Positions 15,750 to 24,868 of a DNA stretch of 64,000 nt are shown here, in pieces (position 1 is the first letter of the stretch; every line of letters begins with the position of its first letter). This DNA is from Rhodospirillaceae bacterium. Its GTDB lineage: Bacteria; Pseudomonadota; Alphaproteobacteria; Rhodospirillales; UBA2165. Both the position numbers and the translations under genes were made by a program. The notes beneath the pieces were generated by a model. That model did not search any database. It saw only the letters and a program-made list of their open reading frames with translations, and had not been told where the DNA came from. Location of the stretch: contig JABIHH010000063.1 of the NCBI GenBank assembly GCA_018649725.1, positions 233,719 to 297,718 on the forward strand, in the 5' to 3' direction.

Positions 15750-16823
15750 ATGACGACCAAGTCTTCAGAAAATATCACTGGCCAAAAAAAAATGCTGCAG
15801 GTTCTCAGGGGCGAAAAATCTGAGACCCCTCCTTTATGGCTCATGCGACAGGCCGGCAGACACTTGAAAGAGTATCTCAAAATCAGATCAAAGGCGAAAA
15901 ATTTCTTAGATTTTTGCTACACACCTGATCTCTCTGTCGAAGCCACCCTACAGCCCATTAGACGATATGGTTTCGATGCTGCGATTTTATTTTCAGATAT
16001 CTTGGTTATTCCAGACGCTCTTGGTCAGCAAGTGGACTTTGTGCCAGGTACCGGACCCGTCTTAGAAGCAATCTCGTCGGCTAAAGAACTTGAAGTTTTA
16101 AAAGCAGATCGTCTACATGATCACTTGGCACCGGTTTATGAAGCAATCGGACGTATTCGCCAAGAATTGAGCGAGCATCACTCTCAAACCACACTTATAG
16201 GCTTCGCCGGTGCACCGTGGACTGTTGCGACCTATGTTGTTGAGGGGGGAGGCAGCAAGGATTATCAAAAGACGCGCAAATGGGCTTATGGGGCGCCGGA
16301 AGAATTTGGTCTATTGATTGATATTTTGGTCGATGCCACGTCTGATTATCTTATCCGCCAAATCGATAGCGGCGTTGAGGCGGTGCAGCTTTTCGACAGC
16401 TGGGCCGGTGTGTTGTCGCCAAGTCAGTTTGATCGTTGGGTAATTGAGCCGGCGCAAAAAATTATTGAGCGTATTCGCGCCGTCCATCCAGATATTCCAA
16501 TCATTGGCTTTCCCCGCGGCGCAGGCTTGCTCTATGAGCGCTTTGTCCAGGAAACTGAAGTAAACGCGGTGTCGATAGATGCGACCATACCTTTGGCTTG
16601 GGCAGCAGAGCATCTGCAAAGCCATTGTGCTGTGCAAGGTAATCTCGATAATCTCGCTTTGCTGACCGGTGGTCCTGCCATGGAAGCGGAAGTGGCTCAT
16701 ATCCTGGCTGCCTTTTCGGATGGCCCGTTTATTTTTAATCTTGGCCACGGCATTTTACCAGAGACGCCGGTACCTCACGTTGAGCGTTTGGTGGAACTCG
16801 TCCGAGGGGTTGAGCTTGGCTGA
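15750..16823 (+). CDS. hemE: Uroporphyrinogen decarboxylase
   Basis: A 357-residue cytosolic enzyme converting uroporphyrinogen III to coproporphyrinogen III in haem synthesis. The N-terminal signature PPLWLMRQAGRHLKEY is present (second arginine followed by His where most have Tyr), along with FSDILVIPDALGQ and GFAGAPWTVATYVVEG. Start is ATG at 15750 in the origin-proximal leader. Its 3' end overlaps hemH by eight bases. As first rightward gene after the gap it marks the right border of the presumed oriC. Codon use in the first hundred codons is more AT-rich than later. Confidence 0.96.
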   Translation: MTTKSSENITGQKKMLQVLRGEKSETPPLWLMRQAGRHLKEYLKIRSKAKNFLDFCYTPDLSVEATLQPIRRYGFDAAILFSDILVIPDALGQQVDFVPGTGPVLEAISSAKELEVLKADRLHDHLAPVYEAIGRIRQELSEHHSQTTLIGFAGAPWTVATYVVEGGGSKDYQKTRKWAYGAPEEFGLLIDILVDATSDYLIRQIDSGVEAVQLFDSWAGVLSPSQFDRWVIEPAQKIIERIRAVHPDIPIIGFPRGAGLLYERFVQETEVNAVSIDATIPLAWAAEHLQSHCAVQGNLDNLALLTGGPAMEAEVAHILAAFSDGPFIFNLGHGILPETPVPHVERLVELVRGVELG

Positions 16824-17838
16824 GCAGGCACCGAAGAAAGCGATTGTGCTGTTTAATTTGGGCGGACCGGATGGACCGGAAGCGGTTGAGCCGTTTCTGT
16901 TTAATCTTTTTTCTGATCCGGCCATCATCAGCCTGCCCAATCCATTGCGCTGGTTTATAGCCAAGTTTATTTCAAAACGCCGCGCTCCGATCGCACAAAA
17001 TATTTATGCCGAGCTTGGCGGCAAATCGCCTTTGCTCGATCTCACCCGTCAACAGGCCGACGCTTTAGAAGCTGAACTTGGCCGGAACAATGAAGTGTTT
17101 GTCTGCATGCGTTATTGGCATCCGATGAGCCTTTCGACCGCGCAGGCCGTAAAAAATTATGGCCCTGATGAAATCGTTCTGCTGCCGCTCTATCCGCAAT
17201 TCTCGGTTACGACAACGGGATCTTCGATAGAAGATTGGCACCGGGCGGCAAAAAAAATTGGTCTCGATAAGCCAACCACGTCAATTTGCTGTTATCCAAC
17301 TGAGGAGAAATTTATCGCCGCTCAGGCGGATTTATTAAATCAGGAACTAGCTAAATCTGCCGCACCGACGCGGGTGTTGTATTCAGCCCATGGTTTGCCC
17401 AAGAAAATAATTGATAAAGGCGATCCCTATCAGGTCCAAATTGAGCAAACCGCAAAAGCAATTTCAGCGGCAGCTGGCTTAGCGGAAAATCAAAGCCGGG
17501 TATGTTATCAAAGCCGGGTCGGACGGCTGGAATGGATTGGCCCTGCCTTAGAGGATGAGCTTAAAAATGCAGCGGAAGATAAAATTGGCGTGACGATTTT
17601 ACCGATCGCCTTTGTCTCTGAGCATTCTGAAACCTTGGTTGAGTTGGATATCGAATATCGTGAAATGGCGGAAGACTTAAAACTACCCAGTTACAATCGT
17701 GTCCCGGCAATTGCAACACATCCAGAATTTATCAGCGGTCTTGCCGGATTGGTAAACCAAGCCGCTGCCAGCGATAAAAACCTAATTTCTGCTGATGGCC
17801 AATGTCCGCCGGATCAAATATGCTGTGCCCAACGTTGA
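16816..17838 (+). CDS. hemH: Ferrochelatase
   Basis: A 340-residue enzyme inserting Fe2+ into protoporphyrin IX. Motifs: VLFNLGGPDGPEAV at the start, CMRYWHP, LLPLYPQFSVTTTGS, the catalytic histidine region YSAHGLPKK, VCYQSRVGRLEWIGP and the glutamate cluster FVSEHSETLVELD. A longer frame runs back to 16669 inside hemE, but GAGGGG at 16804-16809 sits six bases ahead of a TTG at 16816, giving a start right before the conserved core; this TTG is used. The tail has three cysteines (CPPDQICC), which could bind an iron-sulfur cluster as in some ferrochelatases. Confidence 0.93.
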   Translation: MAEQAPKKAIVLFNLGGPDGPEAVEPFLFNLFSDPAIISLPNPLRWFIAKFISKRRAPIAQNIYAELGGKSPLLDLTRQQADALEAELGRNNEVFVCMRYWHPMSLSTAQAVKNYGPDEIVLLPLYPQFSVTTTGSSIEDWHRAAKKIGLDKPTTSICCYPTEEKFIAAQADLLNQELAKSAAPTRVLYSAHGLPKKIIDKGDPYQVQIEQTAKAISAAAGLAENQSRVCYQSRVGRLEWIGPALEDELKNAAEDKIGVTILPIAFVSEHSETLVELDIEYREMAEDLKLPSYNRVPAIATHPEFISGLAGLVNQAAASDKNLISADGQCPPDQICCAQR

Positions 17839-17862
17839 GCCCAAAGATAAAATGGATAGATC

Positions 17863-18324
17863 ATGATTGACCTTTCAAGTGATGCTCTTTTATGGATTAA
17901 GGCGCTGCATATCATCAGCGTCATCGCCTGGATGGCAGGATTGCTTTATTTGCCGAGGCTGTTTGTTTATCACTGCGAAGCGGAACCGGGTTCCGAATTT
18001 TCAGAGACACTCAAAATTATGGAGCGCCGATTGTTACGCGCCATTATGGAACCGGCCCGGATCGCGGCGCTGCTCTTTGGCGGTCTGATGGCGGCTAGTT
18101 TTGATACTGAAATTTGGACTGATTTTGACGCCAGTGGTTCACTTTATGCGAAATTTTTCTTCGCGCTGATCCTGTTCGGTATGCATGACATGATGGGAAA
18201 ATGGCGTAAAGATTTCGAAAAAGATGCCAATACCAGGCCGCAAAAATTCTATCGCATAATGAATGAAGTCCCGACAGTATTGATGATCGGCATCGTCATA
18301 ATCGCTGTAGTTAAGCCGTTTTGA
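17863..18324 (+). CDS. hemJ: HemJ, protoporphyrinogen IX oxidase
   Basis: A 153-residue inner-membrane protein with four hydrophobic segments. It shows the HemJ pattern: ALHIISVIAWMAGLLYLPRLFVYH with the conserved first histidine, MERRLLRAIMEPAR, a Lys/Arg-flanked loop (GKWRKDFEKD) and FYRIMNEVPTVLMI. HemJ is the haem-dependent oxidase that replaces HemG/HemY in many alphaproteobacteria. It follows hemH by 24 bases; hemE-hemH-hemJ-rho is a standard order in this class. Start codon ATG. Confidence 0.95.
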   Translation: MIDLSSDALLWIKALHIISVIAWMAGLLYLPRLFVYHCEAEPGSEFSETLKIMERRLLRAIMEPARIAALLFGGLMAASFDTEIWTDFDASGSLYAKFFFALILFGMHDMMGKWRKDFEKDANTRPQKFYRIMNEVPTVLMIGIVIIAVVKPF

Positions 18325-18576
18325 GCAAATTGAGACTGCCTCACAAAATCACTAATTGACTTAATCCCGACTATTCTGCTATGTGTTTTCTCAGTCAAAG
18401 CGATTTCGCGCCAAAATTTCTCAAAGATGCGAGATCGATTTTCATAAAATTCAAAACTCGATAAGGCTTCTCGCCTGAATTCTATCTCGTTAATCGTCTT
18501 TTAGAATTAAACCCTTCCAAAAAAATTTATGCCGGTTCCCGGTGTTATTTTCACACATTTTAAAGCGTAAAAAACA

Positions 18577-19833
18577 ATGAACCTCCAAGAACTTAAAGAA
18601 AAATCCCCAACCGACCTTCTGCAATTTGCCGAAGAACTCGAAATCGAAAATGCCTCGACGCTGCGTAAGCAGGATATGCTTTTTGCCATTCTCAAACAAA
18701 TGGCAGAAAACGATACGGCTATTTTCGGCACCGGCGTTCTCGAAGTATTGCAGGATGGCTTCGGCTTCCTGCGCTCACCAGAATCAAACTATCTGCCGGG
18801 CCCAGATGATATCTATGTCTCCCCCAGCCAGGTCCGCCGTTTTGGTCTGAGGACCGGCGATACGGTCGAAGGCCAAATTAGAGCGCCGAAAGATGGCGAA
18901 CGCTATTTTGCCTTGCTGAAAGTCACCAATATTAACTTTGGTGATCCGCAAGATGTGCGCCACCGTATCAACTTTGATAATTTGACACCGCTCTATCCAG
19001 ACGAACGTCTGAAAATGGAGATCGATGATCCAACCCATAAAGACCCGACGTCGCGGGTGCTGGATCTCATCGCACCGGTCGGCAAAGGTCAGCGCGCCCT
19101 GATTGTGGCGCCGCCCAGGACCGGTAAAACTGTGATGCTGCAAAATATTGCAACCTCGATCGCCGCCAATCATCCAGAAACTTATTTGATTGTTCTGCTG
19201 ATTGATGAGCGTCCTGAAGAGGTGACCGATATGGCGCGCTCGGTTAAGGGCGAAGTTGTCAGCTCAACTTTTGATGAGCCGGCATCCCGCCACGTGCAAG
19301 TTGCTGAAATGGTGATCGAGAAAGCCAAACGCCTGGTTGAGCATAAACGCGACGTCGTGATCCTGCTCGATTCCATCACACGATTGGCCCGCGCTTACAA
19401 CACGGTGGTGCCCTCCTCTGGTAAAGTTTTGACCGGTGGTGTCGATGCCAATGCGCTGCAACGGCCAAAGCGTTTCTTTGGTGCGGCGCGAAATATCGAA
19501 GAAGGCGGCTCGCTGACAATTATCGCGACGGCCCTGATCGATACCGGCTCGCGCATGGACGAAGTGATCTTTGAAGAATTTAAAGGCACCGGTAACTCCG
19601 AGATTATTCTCGATCGTAAACTTACCGACAAGCGCACCTGGCCAGCCATGGACATCACCAAATCCGGTACCCGGAAAGAAGAATTGCTGGTCGATAAAGC
19701 GACACTCTCCAAAATGTGGGTGCTGCGCCGGATTCTTAATCCTATGGGTGTGGTCGATTCAATGGAATTCCTGACCGAGAAACTCAAAGACTCGAAGAAC
19801 AACGATGACTTCTTCGATTCAATGAATACATAA
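18577..19833 (+). CDS. rho: Transcription termination factor Rho
   Basis: A 418-residue hexameric RNA-dependent helicase. N-terminal helix bundle ([20 protein letters not shown]), the cold-shock-like RNA-binding domain (residues about 48-125; [17 protein letters not shown]), Walker [14 protein letters not shown], Walker [18 protein letters not shown] and the Q/R loops ([21 protein letters not shown]). All catalytic motifs are intact. A 252-base AT-rich leader precedes it; rho is often autoregulated through its leader, but no specific structure was identified here. Three hairpins follow the stop. Confidence 0.98.
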   Translation: MNLQELKEKSPTDLLQFAEELEIENASTLRKQDMLFAILKQMAENDTAIFGTGVLEVLQDGFGFLRSPESNYLPGPDDIYVSPSQVRRFGLRTGDTVEGQIRAPKDGERYFALLKVTNINFGDPQDVRHRINFDNLTPLYPDERLKMEIDDPTHKDPTSRVLDLIAPVGKGQRALIVAPPRTGKTVMLQNIATSIAANHPETYLIVLLIDERPEEVTDMARSVKGEVVSSTFDEPASRHVQVAEMVIEKAKRLVEHKRDVVILLDSITRLARAYNTVVPSSGKVLTGGVDANALQRPKRFFGAARNIEEGGSLTIIATALIDTGSRMDEVIFEEFKGTGNSEIILDRKLTDKRTWPAMDITKSGTRKEELLVDKATLSKMWVLRRILNPMGVVDSMEFLTEKLKDSKNNDDFFDSMNT

Positions 19834-19855
19834 TAATTCCCCTCAAACGCCGGGC

Positions 19856-19917
19856 GCTCGCCTCCGCGAGCTTGGCGTACGTCGCAGTGGCGACGACCCA
19901 CGGTCGTGGGCGCTTTT
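19856..19917 (+). terminator. Three-hairpin cluster after rho
   Basis: GCTCGC/GCGAGC (19856-19871), GTCGC/GCGAC (19881-19894) and CCCAC/GTGGG (19897-19910) are consecutive perfect small hairpins; the last is followed by CGCTTTT. Between the rho stop and the convergent oxidoreductase gene they probably end transcription. Confidence 0.5.
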
Positions 19918-19949
19918 CTAGCGAGATTCTTGCTTAGCTTTATTCCATA

Positions 19950-19990
19950 CCCCCTCCCCCCTTGAGGGGGAGGGTTGGGGTGGGGGGGGG
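19950..19990. repeat. CCCTCCCCC-type dispersed palindrome
   Basis: CCCCCTCCCCCC and GGGGGAGGG flank a short TTGA loop, followed by TTGGGGTGGGG. It is the same element as at 22652-22690 and resembles 700-723 and 22531-22569. It lies between the convergent rho and the leftward quinone oxidoreductase. Confidence 0.65.
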
Positions 19991-20006
19991 TATTCAGGCA
20001 GTATCT

Positions 20007-21005
20007 TTACGGAATGAGAACCGTCGAGCCGACCGTCTTGCCGGTTTCCAAAGCTTCATGTGCCAAGCTTGCATCTTTCATTGCAAACTTCTGGCCGATC
20101 TCGATTTTAACGGCGCCGGAAGAGACGACATCGAACAGTGCGTTGGCGAGACCGAGCATATTTTCTCGGGTATTGGCGTAGTTATAGAGCGCGGTCTTAG
20201 TGAAAGTCAGTGAGCCCATATCCATTAGGTCAAGCGGCTCTAACTCTGTTACCCGGCCGCCGGCCCAGCCATAATTAACCATCAACCCGCGGCGCTTGAG
20301 ACTTTTAAAGGAGCCTTCCCATGTCGGCGCGCCGATCGGATCATAGACAACATCAACGCCTTCGCCATTGGTCAGCTCGCGGGCGCGGGCGGAGAAATCT
20401 TCTTCGCGGTAATTGATCGGATGATCGCAGCCATGCGCCTTGGCATGATCGGCTTTGGCCGGGCTGGAAATTGTGCCGAGCACTGTTGCGCCCAAATGAT
20501 GCGCCCATTGGCACAGAATGGTGCCGACGCCCCCTGCCGCAGCCTGCACCAAAACCGTGTGACCCGGTCCAACCTCAAAGGTTTGGCTGACGAGATAGCA
20601 AGCCGTCATGCCCTTAACCATAATGGCAGCCGCCGTCTCATCAGAAATATCGTCGGGGATCGCCACCAATTCAAAAGCCGGGATCAGGCGGCATTCGGTA
20701 TAGGCCCCCTGTTGGCGGCGAAGACCGTACGCGACGCGCTGGCCGATCTCAAATCCTTCAACGTTGGGGCCGATCGCCTCGACAATGCCGGCAGCTTCCC
20801 GGCCCAGAATCAGAGGCAGGGGGTTGCTGTGCGTGCCGCCGGGCCGTTTGCGGGTGTGAGTCTCGCTGAAGTTAATGCCGATGGCGGTTTGCTTGATCCG
20901 AATTTCGCCCGGCCCCGGATCGCCAATTTCGGTTTCTTCGATTTTGAGGACTTCCGGTCCGCCATGCTCGCGCAACAGGATAGCCGACGCTTTTAGTGCT
21001 GCCAT
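20007..21005 (-). CDS. NADPH:quinone oxidoreductase, zinc-free MDR family
   Basis: A 332-residue medium-chain dehydrogenase/reductase of the QOR type. It has the GroES-like N-terminal half (GDPGPGEIRIKQTAIGIN, LGREAAGIVEAIGPNV), then a Rossmann domain with VLVQAAAGGVGTILCQWAHHLGA-type dinucleotide loop (AAAGGVG) and the substrate loop VVYDPIGAPTWEGS. The catalytic zinc cysteines of alcohol dehydrogenases are absent. Such enzymes reduce quinones or electrophilic enones with NADPH. It follows its paralogue (21024-21998) with an 18-base gap; both read left, and they share roughly half of their residues. Confidence 0.88.
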   Translation of the reverse strand: MAALKASAILLREHGGPEVLKIEETEIGDPGPGEIRIKQTAIGINFSETHTRKRPGGTHSNPLPLILGREAAGIVEAIGPNVEGFEIGQRVAYGLRRQQGAYTECRLIPAFELVAIPDDISDETAAAIMVKGMTACYLVSQTFEVGPGHTVLVQAAAGGVGTILCQWAHHLGATVLGTISSPAKADHAKAHGCDHPINYREEDFSARARELTNGEGVDVVYDPIGAPTWEGSFKSLKRRGLMVNYGWAGGRVTELEPLDLMDMGSLTFTKTALYNYANTRENMLGLANALFDVVSSGAVKIEIGQKFAMKDASLAHEALETGKTVGSTVLIP

Positions 21006-21023
21006 GATTTTGCTTTCGCTGGA

Positions 21024-21998
21024 TTAGGGAATAAGAACTGTAGAGCCCATGGTCTGGCGGGATTCAAGCGCGACATGGGCTTTCGCCGTATCTTCAAGTG
21101 CGAAAGTCTGACCGATCTCGATCTTAACTTTGCCGGAGGATACAATATCAAACAGATCTGCTGCCGCTTTCATCCGCATGTCGTGATCGGCAGTATAGTT
21201 AAACAAAGTTGGCCGACTGAGCGCCAATGAGCCCTTGCGCATAAGCTCCAACGGCTCAATCGCCGGAATCGGGCCGGAGGCATTGCCGAAATTAACCAAG
21301 GTGCCGAAATTAGCCAGGCAATCCATGGATTTTTCATAGGTGTTTTTGCCGATCGATTCATAGACAACCGGAACACCCTTGCCGTCGGTAATTTCCTGCA
21401 CGCGGGCAGCAAAGTCCTCGGTCGAATAATTGATCGGATGATGACAGCCATTGGCTTTGGCTTTTTCTGCCTTTTCATCACTACCAACTGTGCCGATGAC
21501 CGTCGCACCCAAAGCATTGGCCCATTGGCACATGATCGAGCCGACGCCACCGGCAGCGGCATGAACCAAGATCGTGTCACCCGGCTGCACGGCATAACAT
21601 TTAAACATCAGCATATGCACCGTCATGCCTTTGAGCATCATGGCGGCGGCTGTTTGGTCTTCAATGCCGTCAGGGACCGGGACCAAAACGCCGGCGGATA
21701 TATTTCTGGCTTCGGAATAAGAGCCCATCTGGCCACCGGCATAAGCGACCCGCTGGCCGACTTTTAAATTATCAACACCGGGGCCAACCGCTTCGATTGT
21801 TCCCGCGCCTTCGGTGCCAAGTGTGGTTGGCAGGTCTATCGGATAGAGACCAGAGCGTTGATAGCAATCAATAAAGTTGAGACCGCTTGCCGAATGTTTG
21901 AGGCGTACTTCGCCCTCGCCCGGCTCAGCCAGCTCGACGTCTTCCCATTTGAGGACTTCGGGTCCACCGGTTTCATGAATTCGTATTGCTTTGATCAT
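21024..21998 (-). CDS. NADPH:quinone oxidoreductase paralogue
   Basis: A 324-residue MDR enzyme of the same QOR group, with FIDCYQRSGLYP, LGTEGAGTIEAVGPGV, the dinucleotide loop AAAGGVG and VVYESIGKNTYEKS. The ATG at 21998 is preceded by GGGAG nine bases upstream; a TTG further out is rejected. Together with the next gene it forms a tandem pair that likely arose by duplication; both end in a near-identical segment (ETGKTVGSTVLIP versus ESRQTMGSTVLIP). Substrate unknown. Part of a leftward run with ogt, 29 bases upstream. Confidence 0.89.
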   Translation of the reverse strand: MIKAIRIHETGGPEVLKWEDVELAEPGEGEVRLKHSASGLNFIDCYQRSGLYPIDLPTTLGTEGAGTIEAVGPGVDNLKVGQRVAYAGGQMGSYSEARNISAGVLVPVPDGIEDQTAAAMMLKGMTVHMLMFKCYAVQPGDTILVHAAAGGVGSIMCQWANALGATVIGTVGSDEKAEKAKANGCHHPINYSTEDFAARVQEITDGKGVPVVYESIGKNTYEKSMDCLANFGTLVNFGNASGPIPAIEPLELMRKGSLALSRPTLFNYTADHDMRMKAAADLFDIVSSGKVKIEIGQTFALEDTAKAHVALESRQTMGSTVLIP

Positions 21999-22027
21999 TT
22001 TAATCGCTCCCAATTTTTTTGAGTTCT

Positions 22028-22477
22028 TTATGTGGCGAATGATTCCAGACGAAGCAAGGCTTCTTTTGTCGCAACTCCCTCACCGCCGGAAAATCCGGTC
22101 AATTTACCGTTAGCACCCATCACCCGATGACACGGGATAATGATCGGGATCGGGTTTTTGCCGCATGCTCCACCAACAGCGCGGGCCGCACTTTTTAAAT
22201 TTTTGGCCAGTGCGCCATAGGTTTTGGTCTGGCCATAAGGAATTTCCAGCATTTGCTGCCAGACCGCTTTTTGAAATTCTGTGCCCTTCGGGTTCAACGG
22301 CAGCTCAAAAATTTGCCGCTCGCGCGCAAAGTATTGGCTGATCTGATCTTTGGCTTCATGCAGGAGTGGCGTTTCGCTGCCGCCTTTTGTTTGCCCCCAC
22401 TCAACAGCAATAATCTCGCCTGCCTCTTCAAACAGGGTCAGCGGGCCGGTGGGGCTGAGCAGGGAGGTATAATTCAT
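22028..22477 (-). CDS. ogt: Methylated-DNA-protein cysteine methyltransferase
   Basis: A 149-residue suicide repair protein that removes methyl groups from O6-methylguanine. The active-site motif IIIPCHRVMG with its acceptor cysteine is intact, with the HTH-containing domain before it (GTEFQKAVWQQMLEIPYG, TYGALAKNL) and GFSGGEGVATKEALL after it. The start is the ATG at 22477 (MNYTSLLSPTG); a longer frame to 22537 runs into the repeat region and is unlikely. No Ada regulatory domain. Confidence 0.93.
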   Translation of the reverse strand: MNYTSLLSPTGPLTLFEEAGEIIAVEWGQTKGGSETPLLHEAKDQISQYFARERQIFELPLNPKGTEFQKAVWQQMLEIPYGQTKTYGALAKNLKSAARAVGGACGKNPIPIIIPCHRVMGANGKLTGFSGGEGVATKEALLRLESFAT

Positions 22478-22530
22478 AACAATGATTTTAGGGTGTGCTT
22501 CCTGAAATTTCAAATTGCATTTTATAGGCG

Positions 22531-22569
22531 ACCCCACACCCCTCCCTCCCCCTCAAGGGGGGAGGGGGA
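22531..22569. repeat. CCCTCCCCC-type dispersed palindrome
   Basis: CCCTCCCTCCCCCTC and GGGGGGAGGGGG face each other across a CAA loop, right upstream of ogt. One of four related copies in this window. Confidence 0.6.
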
Positions 22570-22651
22570 AGAAGATCAAATGCGTAGCAACATAATTTCC
22601 CTCGCTCCTTGCGGGGAAGGGAGAAGAGTATCGAGCGCCTTGCAACATTAT

Positions 22652-22690
22652 CCCCCTCCCCCTTTGAGGGGGAGGGTTGGGGTGGGGGGT
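22652..22690. repeat. CCCTCCCCC-type dispersed palindrome
   Basis: CCCCCTCCCCC, TTTGA loop, GGGGGAGGG then TTGGGGTGGGG: nearly identical to 19950-19990, same orientation. Between this copy and 22531-22569 two similar AT-containing spacers (AGCAACATAATTTCCCTC and TGCAACATTATCCCCCTC) suggest a tandem duplication of a larger unit. Confidence 0.65.
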
Positions 22691-22708
22691 ATTCTCAATA
22701 CGGGCGCC

Positions 22709-24754
22709 TTAAATTTTTGCGAGCTCCGTCGCCAATCCTTCAGCCGTGGTTTGCGGCAGACCACAAGTTTGGCCGTGGCAGACATAGGCGGTGGGTTGGT
22801 CGTCGATTTGGGCTTTCCCCTGGGCGGGGTGTGCCTCAGGAAGCTCAGCATTCGGTGTAAGTCGGGTGAGAATTAGATTGGGATTACCTTGATCGATGGC
22901 AGACTGAATAAGGTCCCCTCCAGATCTCTCATCGGCAATAATGACGACCTGCAACCCGGTCACCAAAGTCTCAAAACCGGCCAGCAGGCTCGACATGTTA
23001 GCCCCTTGGTCGGGCGTTTTGGCGGTGAAGGCTTGGATCAATTGATCAGCTTTATCTTGGTACTCTGCAGTGCCGGTCAGATAAAACAGCCGAGCGAGAT
23101 TTTCTGCCATGACGCCATTGCCAGCTGGCGTTGCGTTATCAAAGGCGGTGCGGGTGCGGGCGATCAAATCATTCGCATCGTGGGGAGCGAGATAGTATCC
23201 GGCGCCCGCGTCGTCCCAAAAATAGGCGTTCACGGTTTCTGTCCATTTAAGAGCCTGGTCGAGATAAGCCGGGTTTCCCGTTGCTTGATGGAGATGCAAT
23301 GCGGCTTTAATCATGCCAGCATAATCATCGAGCATGTCGGCGTCTTTCGCCACGCCCGCACAATAGCTGTGTTTCAAGCGGGCGCCATTGCTCATGTCAG
23401 TTTGGACAAAAGCGAAGGCCTCTTCTGCCATGACCCGCCAGGAAGGCTCCTCAAATACCAGACTGGCATAGCTGAGGGCGGCGATCATCAAGCCGTTCCA
23501 ATCGGCCAGAATTTTATCGTCGAGACCAGGGCGTTCACGATTGTCACGCGCCTGCATTAGCTTGGCGCGACAGGCGGTGAGCTTCGCTTCGGTTTCATCA
23601 TCACTTAAATCAAGGTGAGCGAGCCGGTTCACTATGTTGGTTTGCTCCCAATTGCCATGCGGGGAGATGTCATAAATTTCTTTGAATAACGCAGCGTCTG
23701 CACCGAGCACGCTGTCAATTTCAGTTTCATTCCAGACATAGAACGCGCCTTCTTCTGAATGCCCCTCGGCGTCGGGACTGTCGGCATCAAGGGTGCCGGC
23801 AAACCCACCGCCGTCGAGCTTTAGTTCTCTCGCCGCCCAATCAATCGTTTCGCGGATGCGGATTTCCAATAGCGGTGCTTTGGTTTTTTGCCAGACCAGA
23901 GTCATCAAGTGAATGAGCTGAGCATTGTCGTAGAGCATTTTTTCAAAATGCGGGGCGAGCCAAATCGCATCTGTCGAGTAACGCGCAAAACCGCCGCCGA
24001 GGTGATCGTAAAGCCCGCCTTGGCACATATGGGTCAGCGACGTCATAACAGCTTCCAAAAAATCCGGTTGGTCGGTTCTAAGATGCGCCCGCCATAACAT
24101 TTCCTGAAAAGCGGGTTGGGGAAATTTAGGGGCGCCGATCATACCGCCATTTTGAAAATCCACCATCGACAGAGCCCTCTCGGCCGCTTCGTCGATTTCC
24201 GCCAGCGAGTGCAGGCCATGGCCGCTGCCTGGGGGAATTTGAGCAAGCTCGGCCTGATGACCCAGTCCATTGATGATGGCCTCAATATCAGCCTCAACTT
24301 TTTCGCGTTGGTCATGGTAGAGGCTGGAGACGGCGTGCAACACATCTGAAAACCCAGGATGGCCGTAGCGCGACGTTGGCGGAAAATATGTGCCGCCCCA
24401 ATAAGGTTTGCCGTCCGGTGTTAAAAACATTGTCAGGGGCCAGCCGCCCTGCTGCCCCATCATGGCTAAAGCTGTCATATAAACGCTATCGACATCTGGG
24501 CGTTCTTCTCGATCAACCTTGATGTTAACGTAAAGCTCGTTCATTAAATCCGCGGTAGCCTCATCTTCGAAACTTTCATGAGCCATCACATGACACCAAT
24601 GACAAGCGGCATAACCTATTGATAACAATATAGGTTTTCCAGTTTCCTTGGCGAGAGCGAAAGCTGCATCACCCCAGGCTTGCCAGTGAACCGGATTGTC
24701 TTGGTGTTGGCGGAGATAAGGGCTGCTTTCACTTTTGAGTTGATTTGAGGACAC
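22709..24754 (-). CDS. DUF255 thioredoxin-domain protein (YyaL/SSP411 family)
   Basis: A 681-residue protein with an N-terminal thioredoxin-like domain (about residues 1-170; [14 protein letters not shown], the redox-like [27 protein letters not shown]) followed by an (alpha/alpha)6 barrel resembling N-acylglucosamine epimerases and cellobiose-type enzymes (for example [15 protein letters not shown] and [12 protein letters not shown]). Widespread and highly conserved but biochemically undefined. The start is GTG at 24754 with GGAG seven bases upstream. It is divergent from mnmE; a promoter must lie in the 114 bases between them. Length is as expected. Confidence 0.92.
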   Translation of the reverse strand: MSSNQLKSESSPYLRQHQDNPVHWQAWGDAAFALAKETGKPILLSIGYAACHWCHVMAHESFEDEATADLMNELYVNIKVDREERPDVDSVYMTALAMMGQQGGWPLTMFLTPDGKPYWGGTYFPPTSRYGHPGFSDVLHAVSSLYHDQREKVEADIEAIINGLGHQAELAQIPPGSGHGLHSLAEIDEAAERALSMVDFQNGGMIGAPKFPQPAFQEMLWRAHLRTDQPDFLEAVMTSLTHMCQGGLYDHLGGGFARYSTDAIWLAPHFEKMLYDNAQLIHLMTLVWQKTKAPLLEIRIRETIDWAARELKLDGGGFAGTLDADSPDAEGHSEEGAFYVWNETEIDSVLGADAALFKEIYDISPHGNWEQTNIVNRLAHLDLSDDETEAKLTACRAKLMQARDNRERPGLDDKILADWNGLMIAALSYASLVFEEPSWRVMAEEAFAFVQTDMSNGARLKHSYCAGVAKDADMLDDYAGMIKAALHLHQATGNPAYLDQALKWTETVNAYFWDDAGAGYYLAPHDANDLIARTRTAFDNATPAGNGVMAENLARLFYLTGTAEYQDKADQLIQAFTAKTPDQGANMSSLLAGFETLVTGLQVVIIADERSGGDLIQSAIDQGNPNLILTRLTPNAELPEAHPAQGKAQIDDQPTAYVCHGQTCGLPQTTAEGLATELAKI

Positions 24755-24868
24755 GTTGAACTCCAGAGATACCTTAGAATGATTTTAATCAAGATAGTAA
24801 AGTTCTGAGAGAGATGCAATAAGTCAAATTACGTGACAGCTTTCTCCGATCTGCCTATATCTAGCCTT

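Noticed and set aside
16669..16815. Long N-terminal extension of the ferrochelatase reading frame into hemE
   Set aside because: The extension overlaps the hemE coding frame and lacks family similarity; GAGGGG before TTG at 16816 gives the normal start.
22531..22690. CRISPR-like array in the repeated region upstream of the DUF255 gene
   Set aside because: Only two palindromic copies of different length with related spacers; no regular repeat-spacer pattern and no cas genes.
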